A stretch of DNA of 64,000 bases from Xanthostigma xanthostigma (GCA_963575645.1 OY754464.1:7440001-7504000), one strand, 5' to 3'; shown: positions 45,597 to 57,142, counted from the stretch's first letter. The notes: generated from the sequence alone by a model not told the origin. Translations and numbers: made by a program.

Positions 45597-46230
45597 CAAC
45601 CCACAATGGGGAATGGTACTAGTTTAGGTCAAAAATCACTTTACAAAAATTTTATCTTTCCGTTTTGAGGTTCCCCGAATCCAAAAAAAAACATATTTTT
45701 GGAAAAACTCTGTGCGTCTGTTTGTCTTTGAACACGATACAGGTCAAACGGATGAGCGTTTTGGGAGGATGTTTGGTATGCAAATATGAAGAGCCCTATT
45801 GTTTTTGGGAAAAATCGGCGCATGCGCAGAAGAGATATATGCTAAAACGGTGCTTTTATATAATAATGGTATACTTTTCATAATGGCTTATTATTCCATT
45901 TATTTTTTCAAGAAAGTTTTGTTAAAATTTTTTTTTCTAAACTTTATAGTTTCGGAAATATTTTGAAAATAAAAAAAAATCAGCCGCTCTTTTGTTTTAT
46001 GGATCTGTCAGAAATGAACTAGTTAGGCATGCTTTGATTAATTTTTACATGACGTGGAACATATTATGCAGGTAACCATGGCAACGAATAGTTAATATCA
46101 TATTGAATACTAGCCATTACCCGCATCACGTCACGCGATATCAGAAATTTTCTTTTCTTTATTATAATCAAATGTCAACATTTTTGAAGTTGGAATGGTC
46201 TCGTCGTCCAATTGGCTGGCATTTTTTAAT
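45597..46230. mobile_element. MITE-A, most complete copy
   Basis: From ACCATTCCAACCCACAATGG to GTTGGAATGGTCTCGTCGTC, with approximate inverted ends ACCATTCCAAC and GTTGGAATGGT, about 634 bp. It contains all segments seen in the partial copies, so it serves as reference for the family. No coding capacity; superfamily not assigned. Confidence 0.82.
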
Positions 46231-46740
46231 AATCGTAACCTCAAGAAAATCCATGAACATATAAAAAAGAACACAATAATAAAAATTATGTCGTTTTTAT
46301 TTTATTTGTATCCTGATACATTGACGATCAAAAAAGCGACTCAATTTTTAACAATTTTTAAATTTTAAATCCAATAGCTTGAGTCAATTTTTTTGGTTTT
46401 AAATTGATAATAAATTAAAAATATGAGGCGACACTAGGATAAAGAAAATAAGACATTTTAGAAATAAAAATAGAATGAATTTTAAACTTTCTTAAAAATA
46501 CTTACACTTTTCCGCTGTGACCTTGATATAATATGTATATATTTTTCTGTTATTTGTCTTTCAAGAACTAGAAACTTAGTGAACAACTGTTCAATATGCT
46601 GTCGTAGAAATACTGTTTATAAACAAGCCAAATCACTTTTCATTACAGCCGACATTAAAAATAACTACTATTTGATCGGAATGTCGTTGGAGTCGCTACT
46701 AGGTGAAAAAGCATAAGAATCAATAATAATTGTAAAAAAA
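46231..46740. other. Intergenic, no recognised feature
   Basis: AT-rich sequence with no supported gene or repeat. Confidence 0.3.
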
Positions 46741-47880
46741 AAAAACTCGGGTCGCAGTGCGAAACCCTGCCGACAATATAGTGTATTTGCTAACACAGAC
46801 AGTGTGGATTTATTACGTGAACTTAACTGTTTTGGACAAAATAAAAAATTTAACCCCTTAATATATCCCTTAAAATAATATTTTTTCCTTAATATAAATA
46901 TTACTATCAATTTGCTAAATTAAATCCACCCTTCACTAAGTAAATCCATATCTACTTACAAACTGTTTTCATAAAATTTTTAAGTCCGGTTCTGTCGGGC
47001 TGATTTGAATAAGATTTTGGCAGAACATTTTTATCTTTACTAAGTTCAATTTTGAAACGATTCGGAGAACCCACCCTTAAAATAGCCCGATTGGGCCCAT
47101 TTTAAATAGGCTTCGTGCGGTGATGGATTTCAAAATGTGGTCCAAATTTCGTTAAAATCAATTAACTCCTTCGAAGGTTATTGTCCGTACATTTATATAC
47201 AGATTGTATCAAATCAAAACAGTCCATACAACATTATGTGTGTAAGACAGAGACGATATTATATAAAGCACTAAAGCAGTAAGTAAGAATGAGATAAATG
47301 ATCGCTAATAGTTACTGTAGTTATACAATCTGATAGTATCGTCTTTGTTTTCTGCAGTAAAAATCACAATTTTATCAAATGTCAGTATTCACTAGTGAAA
47401 TTATTGATAAAATGGCTATTTATACTGTTCGGGAAAAAATCCAAATAATTAAATGGTTTTATGGTGGTAATTCAACCGCCAACATAATAAATTTATTTGT
47501 AGTTGTTTTAATTGATAAATTGGTAAAAAGATTTTCAGTGTACGTAATTATTTATTTACGTAACCACAGTAATTATATTAGCGATCATTTATCTCATTCT
47601 TACTTACTGCTTCAGATCTTTATATATCGTCTCTGTCTTACACACAGAATGTCCTATGGACTGTTTTGATTTGATACAATCTGTATATGTATATAAACAT
47701 ACTTTTCCCAAAATGGTGCCAAAGTGTTTAGGAGGCTATGAAACGTCGAGAAATTTTGGTTCGACCCCTAGGTCTCGCCATCCGACCGACGCCAATAGTG
47801 TAAGTGCCTCATGGCAAATACACTAAAAATACGGGTCGCAGTGCCATGCCCTGCCGACAATATGTAACTTCATTACACAG
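46741..47880. repeat. Direct-repeat-flanked composite region
   Basis: The phrase GGGTCGCAGTGC followed by CCCTGCCGACAATAT occurs at about 46749-46780 and again at about 47826-47860, in the same orientation. The right part (47700-47830) matches the flanks of the hAT insertion at 16414-16914 in reverse order. Two copies of one repeat, or its two long terminal segments, therefore bracket the MITE at 47198-47685. Family not assigned. Confidence 0.4.
47198..47685. mobile_element. TIR element with remnant helix-turn-helix reading frame
   Basis: The ends TACAGATTGTATCAAATC and GATTTGATACAATCTGTA begin inverted arms of about 120 bp that include GTGTAAGACAGAGACGAT and AGTAAGAATGAGATAAATGA. The centre encodes MAIYTVREKIQIIKW, resembling the N-terminal helix-turn-helix region found on mariner/Tc-like transposases and DUF4817 proteins. 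The remainder of any transposase is gone. This looks like an internally deleted DNA transposon that kept a trace of its coding sequence. Confidence 0.7.
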
Positions 47881-48047
47881 TTATGTCGGTTCGTGTAAAA
47901 TTTCATCCGAATCGATGGAAAATGGCGTTGTTAAAGGGCTGTGACAGACAGGCGGACTTACGCATTACGAAATTATAAGGATTCCGTTTTTTGCCAACTG
48001 GATAATAACTTGAAAACAGGAATGGAATAAAAATAAATGGTACTCAC

Positions 48048-48256
48048 TCAGCTTCCTCCACTGTTTCTGTCATGGCTAGGAAGACACAGTTGAGCAATAT
48101 GGTGGCCATGACGACATAGTCGAAGTACTGATTGGTCGAGAGGAAGATGCAGGCGCGGCGAACCGAATTCCATGGACTGAAGCAGAAGAACGAACTGGTC
48201 GCAGTGAACCGATGGATATAGTTCTTGCGGAACCGTTTTGACACCACACAAAATGT
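48048..48256 (-). CDS. Single exon of a voltage-gated sodium channel 60E (DSC1)-like gene
   Basis: An acceptor TTGTTCCAG precedes, and a donor GTGAGT follows, an open 209-base exon. It encodes TFCVVSKRFRKNYIHRF, then SPWNSVRRACIFL and a hydrophobic helix, YVVMATILLNCVFLAM, ending TETVEEAE. This is the end of the cytoplasmic N-terminus and segment S1 of domain I in the four-domain channel family. NCVFLAM with TETVEEAE fits the DSC1/60E class better than para, whose equivalent reads NCILMIMPTTPTVES, as I recall. Codon use is more G/C-rich than elsewhere in the window. No flanking exon was recognised within the window, so the introns on both sides are long or this is an isolated piece. The exon has no defect. 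Confidence 0.78.
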
Positions 48257-48379
48257 CTGGAACAAACACTCAATGTTAAACAAATAACACTATATGAATA
48301 AAATTTTTATTTTATCTATACCGAATGGGTCACAACCATTTTGCAGAATATTAACTATATTAACGCAGTAATTTGTGAC

Positions 48380-49043
48380 GTTTGGATCAAGAAATTCTTC
48401 GTAGCATAGGATCAGAAAAAAAGCAATACTATGGTAGAAATTGCATTTATTAAGAGCTCGTTTGCCGATCTCAGATTGGAATCTGTATTTTGCGACGTGT
48501 GGTGAAAAAACATTTTGAAACATTCCATTCATAATAGTACAACTAATATATTGTGGTCTATGAGAATTGAATGCTCTCTCTCTATCTTTCACACCTGTGA
48601 GAAGGATTGACAAAGAAAACCGAATTATCATATGCCTATACTATATAGACATACATACTATTACATGTGTTGGTACACCAACACACACACATAGTATACA
48701 GCGGGTGTAATATAATATAATATAATATAATATAATATAATATAATATAATATAATATAATATAATATAATATAATATAATATAATATAATATAATATAA
48801 TATAATATAATATAATATAATATAATATAATATAATATAATATAATATAATATAATATAATATAATATAACATAACATAACATAACATAACATAACATAA
48901 CATAACATAACATAACATAACATAACATAACATAACATAACATAACATAATATAATATAATAATAAATGCAATTTGTACCATAGTATTGCATTTTTTTCT
49001 GATCCTATGCTATGAATAATTTCTTCATCTAAACATCAACCAA
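48380..49043. repeat. Inverted repeat enclosing the pentanucleotide satellite
   Basis: Arms at about 48380-48455 and 48962-49043 share GCATAGGATCAGAAAAAAA and CAATACTATGGTA in inverse orientation, so the satellite lies in the loop of a fold-back element. This suggests the satellite grew inside a MITE. Confidence 0.65.
48709..48958. repeat. Compound pentanucleotide satellite
   Basis: About 32 perfect TATAA units (to about 48870) switch to about 16 perfect CATAA units and return to a few TATAA units. Because five is not a multiple of three and no unit makes a minus-strand stop, all three minus-strand frames stay open and give false proteins such as repeated ILYYI/MLCYV. Confidence 0.95.
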
Positions 49044-50345
49044 GGATCATATTCATCTATTCGCAGTAATTTGATATAGGTACAGGCTATCCACTAAACC
49101 TTCTGTAAGACTGACTACTGATTAGATGCTATTAAAATAAATCATAATTAAAGTAAAAACGTTACGGTCTTCGAAATATTTGAGCTTTTTAAATGTATTT
49201 AAACTCGTTTGGAACGAAAAGATAATGATTTTTCCAACCGACTTCAAAAAGGGAAGAGGTTATCAATTCGAGGCGTGTACATTCCACATATTCTTTAGTC
49301 TAGGTTCCACTACCATTCAGCCAAGTCTTTGATTTTCTGCTCAAACATTACAAAAGATGAGTTACAGAAATTTTCACGTTGCCTCATATACCTATCCAAA
49401 AATGATTGATATTTCTTGGACTATAATAGTACAAGATCCCGATTAGGCTCGATCGAGTTTTCTAATGAAATTTGTTAATATAATGTATTAATAAAGAAAA
49501 ATTGATTTGTTTGCCATTCACTTTCTTGGCACAGTTTCCAATTTTATTTTTGAAATGTAGTTATCGAGTATATCATCAGTTTTTTGTTCGTATCTCCAGA
49601 ACAGTTACACCTAGCCATATTTCTTGTTGATAATATTATAAAAAGTCTTTAAAAATAATTCTTCACCTACTGTCAAAAAATAATAATAAATGATTAAAAT
49701 GGAGGAGTTGAAAATTTCCACGGCTAAGAATATGTCTAAAAACATCCAAAGTTTAAAAATACAAAAAATTATCAATTTTTTGAATTTTTGTATTTTTTAT
49801 TGATTTTAAAAAATCGGACCAAAACTGTCTCCTTAGCGGCTCCGAGTTCTTCTAATTTTCGAATTAGTGGAAACTGAGTTCGTCATTTGACTGGCCTATA
49901 GAATCGGTTTGAAGATAACTATGGCACCGGTATGTTTTTTTAAACATTCCACTTTAAATGTGGAACTCCGTATATTATATAAGTTTACATATTCCACCTT
50001 TGTTATTTCTATAAATACACCTGAGCATTTGCGGCTGTGTTGACTTTTCATCCTGCAGCCAGGATGTATATTCCCACAAGACCATCGCGGCACAAAAGTG
50101 AAGGCGTCTAATGCTTTAGAGAAACTTTCAAAAACCTTCGTTTTGTTGGACATAACAGAAAAGAAATATTGTTCCGTTCCGTCAACGTTCTAGATTACCC
50201 GTTCATTTATTGTGTACAAACATCTGCGACCAGCAAGGAAAATCGCTTATGTAGAATTAATTCGTTCAATCATTCAGTTTTCCATTTTCCGCTGCGATAA
50301 AGAAGTTATAGCACATGAACAAATTCAAATTCAAATAGATCTCAA
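49044..50345. other. Intergenic or intronic; dispersed repeat fragment
   Basis: At about 49232-49285, CCAACCGACTTCAAAAAGGG with GAGGTTATCAATTCGA matches a repeat common in Lepidoptera (other fragments at 51695, 61634 and 62984). The 85-codon minus-strand frame at 49896-50153 has no known domain and is not called. Upstream exons of the channel gene should lie in this direction, but none was recognised. Confidence 0.4.
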
Positions 50346-51050
50346 TCTATACTAATATATAGAGCTGACGAGTTTGTTTGTTTGGTTGAACGCGCTAATC
50401 TCAGAAACTACTGGTTCGAATAGATTTTTTTTTGTTGGATAGCCCATTTATCGAGGAAGGCTATAGGCTATATAATATCACGCTACGACCAATTGGAGTG
50501 GAACATTAATGAAAAATGTTGCATGCAAGATGTATCTCAAAATTAGTCCGTCCGACAAATGTTATGAGGTGAAATGCCCTAACTAAATGTTGCAATATTA
50601 GCGCGTCATGTTCACAAATCCGGATAGCTCAGTCGGTAGAGCGTAAAACTCTTAATGCCAGGGTCTTGAGTTCAAGCCCCACGTCGGCGAATACATTTTT
50701 ATTATTTTTATTTTCTACATTGCTTTCTTCTAAAGCTTTCATTTCAATTTTTTAAAATTTTATTACGACTAATTAAAATTAAATAAATCTAATTAATAGC
50801 TCATTTGAAAACCGTTACAATTATAGGTACCTATATAAAAATAATTTTCGTACAGTGTTTTTAATTAAATATTTATTATATTAAAAGAAATTTATTACTT
50901 AAAAAAAGTATATATTATACTGCTTTTTAACGACAAAAACTTTTGAACGGTAAATCCGATCATTATGAAGTTTGGACACAACATTTATTTCGGTAAACTA
51001 AGATGAATGTGCGTACTCATGTCATACATGCTACATTTTTTGCACGTACC
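50346..51050 (+). mobile_element. Helitron-A 5' portion with tRNA-Lys-like module
   Basis: Opens TCTATACTAATATATAGAGC and follows Helitron-A through CGAGGAAGGCTATAGGCTAT. It includes the tRNA-like module and then the segment also seen at 5041-5130 (TTTATTTCGGTAAACTAAGATGAATGTG). The CTAG end was not found; it is probably truncated before Helitron-B. Confidence 0.75.
50622..50692 (+). pseudogene. tRNA-Lys(CTT)-like module
   Basis: CGGATAGCTCAGTCGGTAGAGC, anticodon region AACTCTTAATGC (CTT) and GGGTCTTGAGTTCAAGCCCC match insect tRNA-Lys(CTT) with few changes. The acceptor stem no longer pairs fully. It occupies the same place in Helitron-A as the module at 30137-30208. Confidence 0.75.
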
Positions 51051-51411
51051 TCCTATGAAATAGCTGTTTTTCACTCCATTTATATATCTGAGAGTTGACT
51101 GTTCGGATATATTGCAGGAATTTATTTGGATTGTTTACGAAGGCAACGCTTACTTTGCCATCTCTGTTGCTCATATGGATTAAAAAAAATTACTAATGGG
51201 TTGGTAAACGTTGCATTTCTTTTGTTTTACTTTACGCACTGGCACGAAATGAATCATTTTTACAACCACTATTTACAGGCATGAAAGTTAGCTATTTTAT
51301 AGGCATTTTTTTAATTTTATTTTTTTAGTCGAATTTGACTACAAAAAAGACATTCATTTGACAGAGATATTTATGTTCGTGTATAATATGTAAAGAAGAA
51401 CAAATATTAAA

Positions 51412-52324
51412 TCACTACGTATTATAAAACTAAGTTCTCCCGCCGCGTCTGTCTCTTTGTCTGAACGCGATAAACTCAACGGATTTTAATATGGTTTTCA
51501 CTAATAGAAAGAACAATCAACGAGCAAAGTTTATGCGTATAATTCATTAATGTTTTGTGTAAATTAGTTGAAATATGACGATGACTGTTGCAGATGTCGG
51601 AAAAATCAAGACGACTGGAAGCTTTCATCGAAAACGCTGCCTAATCCCTTTGAGATATAACGAAACAATGTATGGTGGAATTGTTCCTCTTTTTAACCGA
51701 CTTCAACAAAAAGGAGGAGGTTCTATGTTCGACTGTATATTTTTGTTTTGTTTTGTTTTTTTTTAAATGTATGTTCACCGATTTCTCCGTCAATTATGGA
51801 CCGATTTTCAAATTTTTTTTTTATTCGAAAGAGTGCACCTCAGAGGTGGTCCCATCGGAACCAAGTCAGGATCTGATGGTGGAATCCGGAGAAATCGAGG
51901 GAAACTTTCAAATTTCAAAGACACGCATAATGTTTTTTATGTATGTTCACCGATTTTTAGTGTTAGATTAACACTAAAAAGAGAAAATAAAATATTTTTA
52001 ACAAAAAAAATTACACCGACTTCACACTAAAAAGTAAAAAATAATTGCGTATTGAAATGTTTTGGAGTCGGTGTCAGCCAAAATGAAATCTATTCCGAGA
52101 ACTACACCGACTCCAAAACATTTCAATACGCAATTATTTTTTACTTTTTAGTGTGAAGTCGGTTCAATTTTTTTTTGTTAAAAATATTTTATAGGTCTAC
52201 AGAAAAGTCTGCGATGGCGTTTGTTTATCTTTTAAGGATAACTTACTATGCCCATTTTAATGTCAAGTCGACGAAAAAACGGTAGCAATTTATAAATTCG
52301 AGCGAAGCCGGGCCGGGCCGCTAG
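51412..52324 (+). mobile_element. Helitron-B, non-autonomous
   Basis: Begins near TCACTACGTATTATAAAAC, with TTCTCCCGCCGCGTCTGTCT and GAACGCGATAAACTC following. It ends GAAGCCGGGCCGGGCCGCTAG before T. The body with AACGAAACAATGTATGGTGG is, as I recall, a common lepidopteran Helitron. It contains a CCGACTTCAACAAAAAGGAGG fragment and the palindrome at 51985-52190. No Rep/helicase frame is present. Confidence 0.7.
51985..52190. repeat. Palindrome inside Helitron-B
   Basis: Arms of about 85 bp share CACCGACTTCACACTAAAAAG and ATTGAAATGTTTTGGAGTCG in inverse orientation, separated by about 30 bases. Probably a small fold-back element inserted in or captured by the Helitron. Confidence 0.75.
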
Positions 52325-52774
52325 TAATTCCTAAATAACAATGTCTCAAAAATATTCCTAGACCTGTAAGGATAAAAACTCCTTAACTTTGAAACTAACT
52401 GAAGGGAAGTCTTATTGAAATAGAGATTAAATTTAGAATGTACATAGAAATGAAAAGTTTTTACACAAAACGGAGTCAAAAAATATATTTGAAGAAATAG
52501 GAAAACTTACGATAAATTCAACGTAAGCGGTTTTATTTTTCAGACTGATATATATAAAACGTGAGAATGTAAAATATGTGAAAAGAAACCTTTTCGAAAG
52601 ATGTCGCGTGACGCAACTAAATATTGAAAAGTGGATATACCAGCGAAAAATATAATATTTGAATATAGTAGTTTATGGGGTCATTCGTCTTATATAACAG
52701 CGATTAAAGTAAAAAGTACAGTTCGAATATATTTTTTTCTGAAAAATATCGCGCATGTTGCCATTTGAAAAAAA

Positions 52775-53404
52775 TTCCAGCCAATTGGGCGACGGGACCA
52801 TTCCAACTTCAAAAATGTTGACATTACATTATAATAAAGAAAATAAAATTTCTGATATCGTGTGAGGTGACGCCGGTAATGGCTAGTATTCAATATATTT
52901 GCTATTCGTTGCCATGGTTACCTACACAATATGTTTACGTCATGTAAAAATTAATCAAAGCATGCCTAGCTAGTTTATTTCTGACAGATCCATAAAACAA
53001 AAGAACGGCTAATTTTTTTTTGTTTTCAAAATATTTCCAAAACTGTAAAATTAAAAAAAAAAATTTTAAAAAAACTTTCTTGAAAAAATAAATAGAATAA
53101 TAAGCCGTTATGAAAAGTATACCATTATTATATAACAAACACCGTTTTAGCATATATCTCTTCTGCACATGCACTGATTTTCCCCAAAAACAATAGGGCT
53201 TTTCATATTTGCATACCAAACATGCTCCCAAAATTTGATTTCAATCCGCTCATTCGTTTGATCTGTATCGTGTTCACAGACAAACAGACTAACAGACGCA
53301 CAGAGTTTTTTCAAAAATATGTTTTTTGGATTCGGGGGACCTCAAAACGGAAAGATATTCTAAAATAATTGAAAAGTGATTTTTGACCTAAACTAGTAAA
53401 TACC
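52775..53404. mobile_element. MITE-A, near full length
   Basis: From CCAGCCAATTGGGCGACGGG to AACTAGTAAATACCATT, containing all MITE-A segments in the orientation of copy 1180. The right end abuts SINE sequence directly, so one of the two truncated the other. Confidence 0.82.
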
Positions 53405-53628
53405 ATTGTTGAGGTTTTCCATGGTTTCCCTCAATAATTCCAGATAAATATCGAGATGGTTCCTTATTCAAGGCCATGGTCGATTACCTGTCAAACTCCT
53501 ATGCTCAAAACTTGCCTACCTTATCCGAATTTCCTAAACATTCCTTCATTCGCCCAATGCTATTAATTAAGTTGAACTTTAAAAATTGTAGAAAATAATG
53601 CGAAGTGTGGTATAAAAAAGGGTAGTAT

Positions 53629-54778
53629 GTAAACGAGTGACTGTAAATTACAATTTTGGGTGACAGAAATAATCAATTTGGGTTACTGTATTACTAAGTG
53701 AGCGACTGACTGCGCGTGACGAGAAAATAATAGTTGGGTGACTAAATTACTAAGTGAGCGACTAAATTACGAAGTGAGCGACTAAATTACTAAGTTGTTA
53801 ATAGTCAATTGTTTGAATAGAACTGCGTTTTCTAAAAAATATATATTTAATTGACTGTCAATTAAATAAACATTTTTTAGAAAACACAGTTCTATTCAAA
53901 CAATTAACTATTTAATTCGCATACCCCGTTATCGTTCACCCCGGAATTGTTTTTTTAAAAACTCCACATTTGCCCCTTCCCGTTTCACTGCGAGACAATT
54001 CGCATACCCCTTTATCGTTCACCCCGGAATTACAATTCGCATACCCGTTTATCGTTCACCCCGGAATTATTTCTTTAAAAACTCCACCTTTGTCCCATCG
54101 CGTTTCACTGCGAGACAATTCGCATACCCCTTTATCGTTCACCCCGGAATTACAATTCGCATACCCGTTTATCGTTCACCCCGGAATTATTTCTTTAAAA
54201 ACTCCACCTTTGTCCCATCGCGTTTCACTGCGAGACAATTCGCATACCCCTTTATCGTTCACCCCGGAATTACAATTCGCATACCCGTTTATCGTTCACC
54301 CCGGAATTATTTCTTTAAAAACTCCACCTTTGTCCCATCGCGTTTCACTGCGAGACAATTCGCATACCCCTTTATCGTTCACCCCGGAATTACAATTCGC
54401 ATACCCGTTTATCGTTCACCCCGGAATTATTTCTTTAAAAACTCCACCTTTGTCCCATCGCGTTTCACTGCGAGACAATTCGCATACCCCTTTATTAAAA
54501 AAAGCGGTGGTTTTCAATCTTCATGAAAAAGTGAAAAAAAAAAAAAAATAAAAAGTAAAAACAAAAGAAGATATCTGCTTCAAAATTACCGAAGGCATTC
54601 TAGTCGCTCACTTAGTAATTTAGTCGCTCACTTAGTAATTTAGTCACCCAACTATTATTTTAATATCTCAAGTTATTAAAACAGTATCTCATCATCAGTC
54701 ACCAAATTTTTTATTCGACCGTTTTATAATTCCCCGAAAAGAAATTTTTTTTTTTTTTTTTTTATTAAAAGATAAAAG
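53629..54778. mobile_element. Element inserted in the SINE, with subterminal inverted repeats and a tandem core
   Basis: Left-side words GTGAGCGACTAAATTAC (53698-53795, three times) face right-side GTAATTTAGTCGCTCACTTAG (54602-54650, twice). A second palindrome (about 53805-53860 and 53866-53915, sharing AATTGTTTGAATAGAACTG) lies inside. The centre is a 120-bp tandem array and the right edge is a poly-T tract. Flanking AGTAT suggests a 5-bp duplication. Family not known to me. Confidence 0.6.
53970..54492. repeat. 120-bp tandem repeat, about 4.4 copies
   Basis: The sequence repeats essentially base for base every 120 bp. Each unit holds two related half-units with CAATTCGCATACCC and TTTATCGTTCACCCCGGAATT, plus TTTAAAAACTCCACC. 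Since 120 is a multiple of three and one frame lacks stops, it produces an open frame of 193 codons with a 40-residue period. It has no start-site context or known domain and is treated as a by-product. Confidence 0.95.
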
Positions 54779-55276
54779 AGTATGGTGCGAATAGCGTCTG
54801 TTATGACATAAAGTCGCGAAACGGACATTAAACGCATTATTATTGTTTATTATTATATTAAACTAAATTTTCCTGTATGCCCAAATCACTAGAATCATTT
54901 GAAATATTCTATGGGTAATAATTCACTGCAGATAAATAAGCTCACACAACTAATAATGGCAGTTCAGATCACAGATAATACAGCCGTGACATCTATTATA
55001 ATTAATTAAATTATCTGTTGATATACTAAATCCCGAACAATCCTCTCTGGTTGCGTTCGTCTAAATTGAATATCACGAGTTTATAGAATATAATAATTGT
55101 TACTGCTTTCAAACCAGTAGTTTCAAACAACAGTTCATTGATTTATTGTAGACTTTTAACAATTTCATGAATAACATCTGACTTTTCTATAGTGTGGAAA
55201 TTAGTAATGGGAATAAAGCGAGATATGATAAATTATTCATTAGATTATTAACATATCTCCATTATAATATAAAAAA

Positions 55277-57142
55277 TTGGTTGTCTGTAAAGTCGGTTTA
55301 CGGACGATAGTTTTACGTGATAACGTATTCCGCTCGATAATCATATTTAATAATACATAACCTAAATTTTAGTAGCCGTCAAACTATATTTTTACCGACT
55401 CTCTATCGCTTATACTGCGCTCTCGCTTGCACGCACAGGGTCAGGCGGAACGTGACACTTTTCGGAACGTTGCACTTTTTCGTGCATGCAGCCGGTGTTT
55501 CATCAATTTATAAGACGTTATATCACGTCAATAATAATAATGCGTTTAACGTCCGTTTCTCGACTTTATGTCATAACAGACGCCATTCGCACCATTACTA
55601 TTTTTTTTCTACTACACTTCCAGTTATTTTTCTATATTTAGGACTTCAACTTGAAATAGCAATGGGCGAATGAAGGAATTTTTAGGAAATTAGGATAAGG
55701 TAGGCAAATTTTGAGCATATGAGTTTAACAGGTAATCGGCCATGGCCTTGAATAAGGAACCATCTCGATATTTATCTGGAATTGTTGAGGGAAACCATGG
55801 AAAACCTCAACAAGATGGCCGGTACAGGAATTACTGTTTCTCGACTAGAGGCAGTGGGAAAAACTCCCAATCCGTCGGGATTCGAACCCGGTACCTCCCG
55901 AATGCGAGTCTAGTGCTCTCACCGCTACTCCACCCTGCTCGGTTTATCTCGATTATATAATATACAATTAGTAATTCATTCGGTTATGAATAATTGTACT
56001 AAAAACTGAACTACCGAATCAAATAATTACTAAAATTAATCGAATGAATGCATGCATCGAAACGGAACACTACGAAACACCACTAATAATCGAGAAAGAA
56101 TAGAGTAGCCGATCAACAGCTAGCAGCTACACTACACGCAAGTTGTGCTGCAGGGAACCGAGTGAGATAGATTCTACTAATGTATGTCGTGGCTTGTGAA
56201 ATAGATTTAATAATAATTTAGTGTTGTCTATCTCGCTCGGTTCCCTGCAGTAGCGGAGAGAGAGCAATATAATTTAATTATTTCGAACGCAAATTACTAA
56301 ATTAGTAAAATGTTTCATTTCTGGCAATCATTCGATTATTGAAATCATTCGATTTAAGTAAAATAAAGATCATTGGCACCATAATTTGACGTTACTCTGT
56401 CAGTGTAAATAAATAAATTATTTATATATTGTACGTCATAATTGATAATAATAATTCTCACGTATCTTTTATGTTATGCTATTTATATAATGGTTTACAA
56501 TCTGATTTTATTGTACATATAAAATTAACAGCAGTTTTCCTTATTACATTTTTGACGTGATAACGTATTATAAATTGATGAATCACCAATCTTATAAATT
56601 GATAAAACACCGGCTGCATGCACGAAAAAGTGTAACGTTCTTAACGTTCCTAGCGTTCCTAACGTTCCGCCTGACCCTGTGCGTGCTTTTCTCGAAAACG
56701 GCCCTAACGATTTGGATGAAATTTACTGAAAAGGGATTTTGGGGGGCAAAAAATCGTTTTAGCTAGGTCTCATCTCTCGAAAAAATCGTTTTCATACAAA
56801 TTTTATCATTATAAAAATCAATTTTTTGACGTATGAAAATACTTAAATATTGTAAGTAGGTTTTGGAATTTTATATTATAAACAGTGAAACAATTGTTTT
56901 ATAAATATTATGACAGCTAATCTTTGAGACTTAAAATAAATACGAAAGAAAGAAAGTTAAAAAAAACAATTATATTATAGGTGGTAAGTAATTTTAATAA
57001 ATAAAATTAACCTAAATTTGAAGCAAAAGATGCAATATCATAGATTCGAATTATTATAATTATTATATAAATTTAGGTTATGTATTACGGAATACGTTAT
57101 CACGTAAAACTATCGTCCGTAAACCGACTTTACAGACAACCA
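55277..57142. mobile_element. Long TIR element with nested SINE
   Basis: The ends TTGGTTGTCTGTAAAGTCGG and CCGACTTTACAGACAACCAA begin inverted arms of at least 55 bp, including GTTTTACGTGATAACGTATTCCG. Further inverted matches deeper in (CACGCACAGGGTCAGGCGGAAC and CACCGGCTGCATGCACGAAA) suggest arms that once reached several hundred bases. It carries the complete SINE at 55531-55943. No transposase frame is visible; superfamily not assigned. Confidence 0.75.
55531..55943 (-). mobile_element. Complete tRNA-derived SINE (about 410 bp)
   Basis: On the minus strand it starts with a tRNA-like head (GGTGGAGTAGCGGTGAGAGC, ACTCGCATTCGGGAGG, TACCGGGTTCGAATCCC), closest by eye to tRNA-Ala. It continues with a body (CCTGTACCGGCCATC, ATAAATATCGAGATGG, GGTGCGAATGGCGTCTG) and an ATT repeat tail. 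Partial copies are at 28827-29443 and 53407-54850. A LINE partner would be needed for movement and was not found. Confidence 0.8.

Larger units (their letters stand above)
53407..54850 (+). mobile_element. SINE body split by a 1.15-kb insertion
   Basis: SINE sequence runs from TTGAGGTTTTCCATGG to about 53628. It resumes at 54779 with AGTATGGTGCGAATAGCGTC and finishes in an ATT-rich tail near 54850. The tRNA-like head is missing. AGTAT occurs on both sides of the insertion (53624-53628 and 54779-54783). Confidence 0.75.

Noticed and set aside
48044-48283. Reading the channel exon as a complete 79-residue protein
   Set aside because: The similarity to a channel S1 region ends exactly at splice consensus sites on both sides; the extra residues are intronic.
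48636-48992. Three overlapping minus-strand open frames of 103-118 codons
   Set aside because: They are translations of the TATAA/CATAA satellite in all three frames and consist of repeated ILYYI and MLCYV.
53970-54551. 193-codon open frame with a 40-residue repeat
   Set aside because: Produced by a 120-bp tandem array whose period is divisible by three; no start context, domain or codon signal supports a protein.
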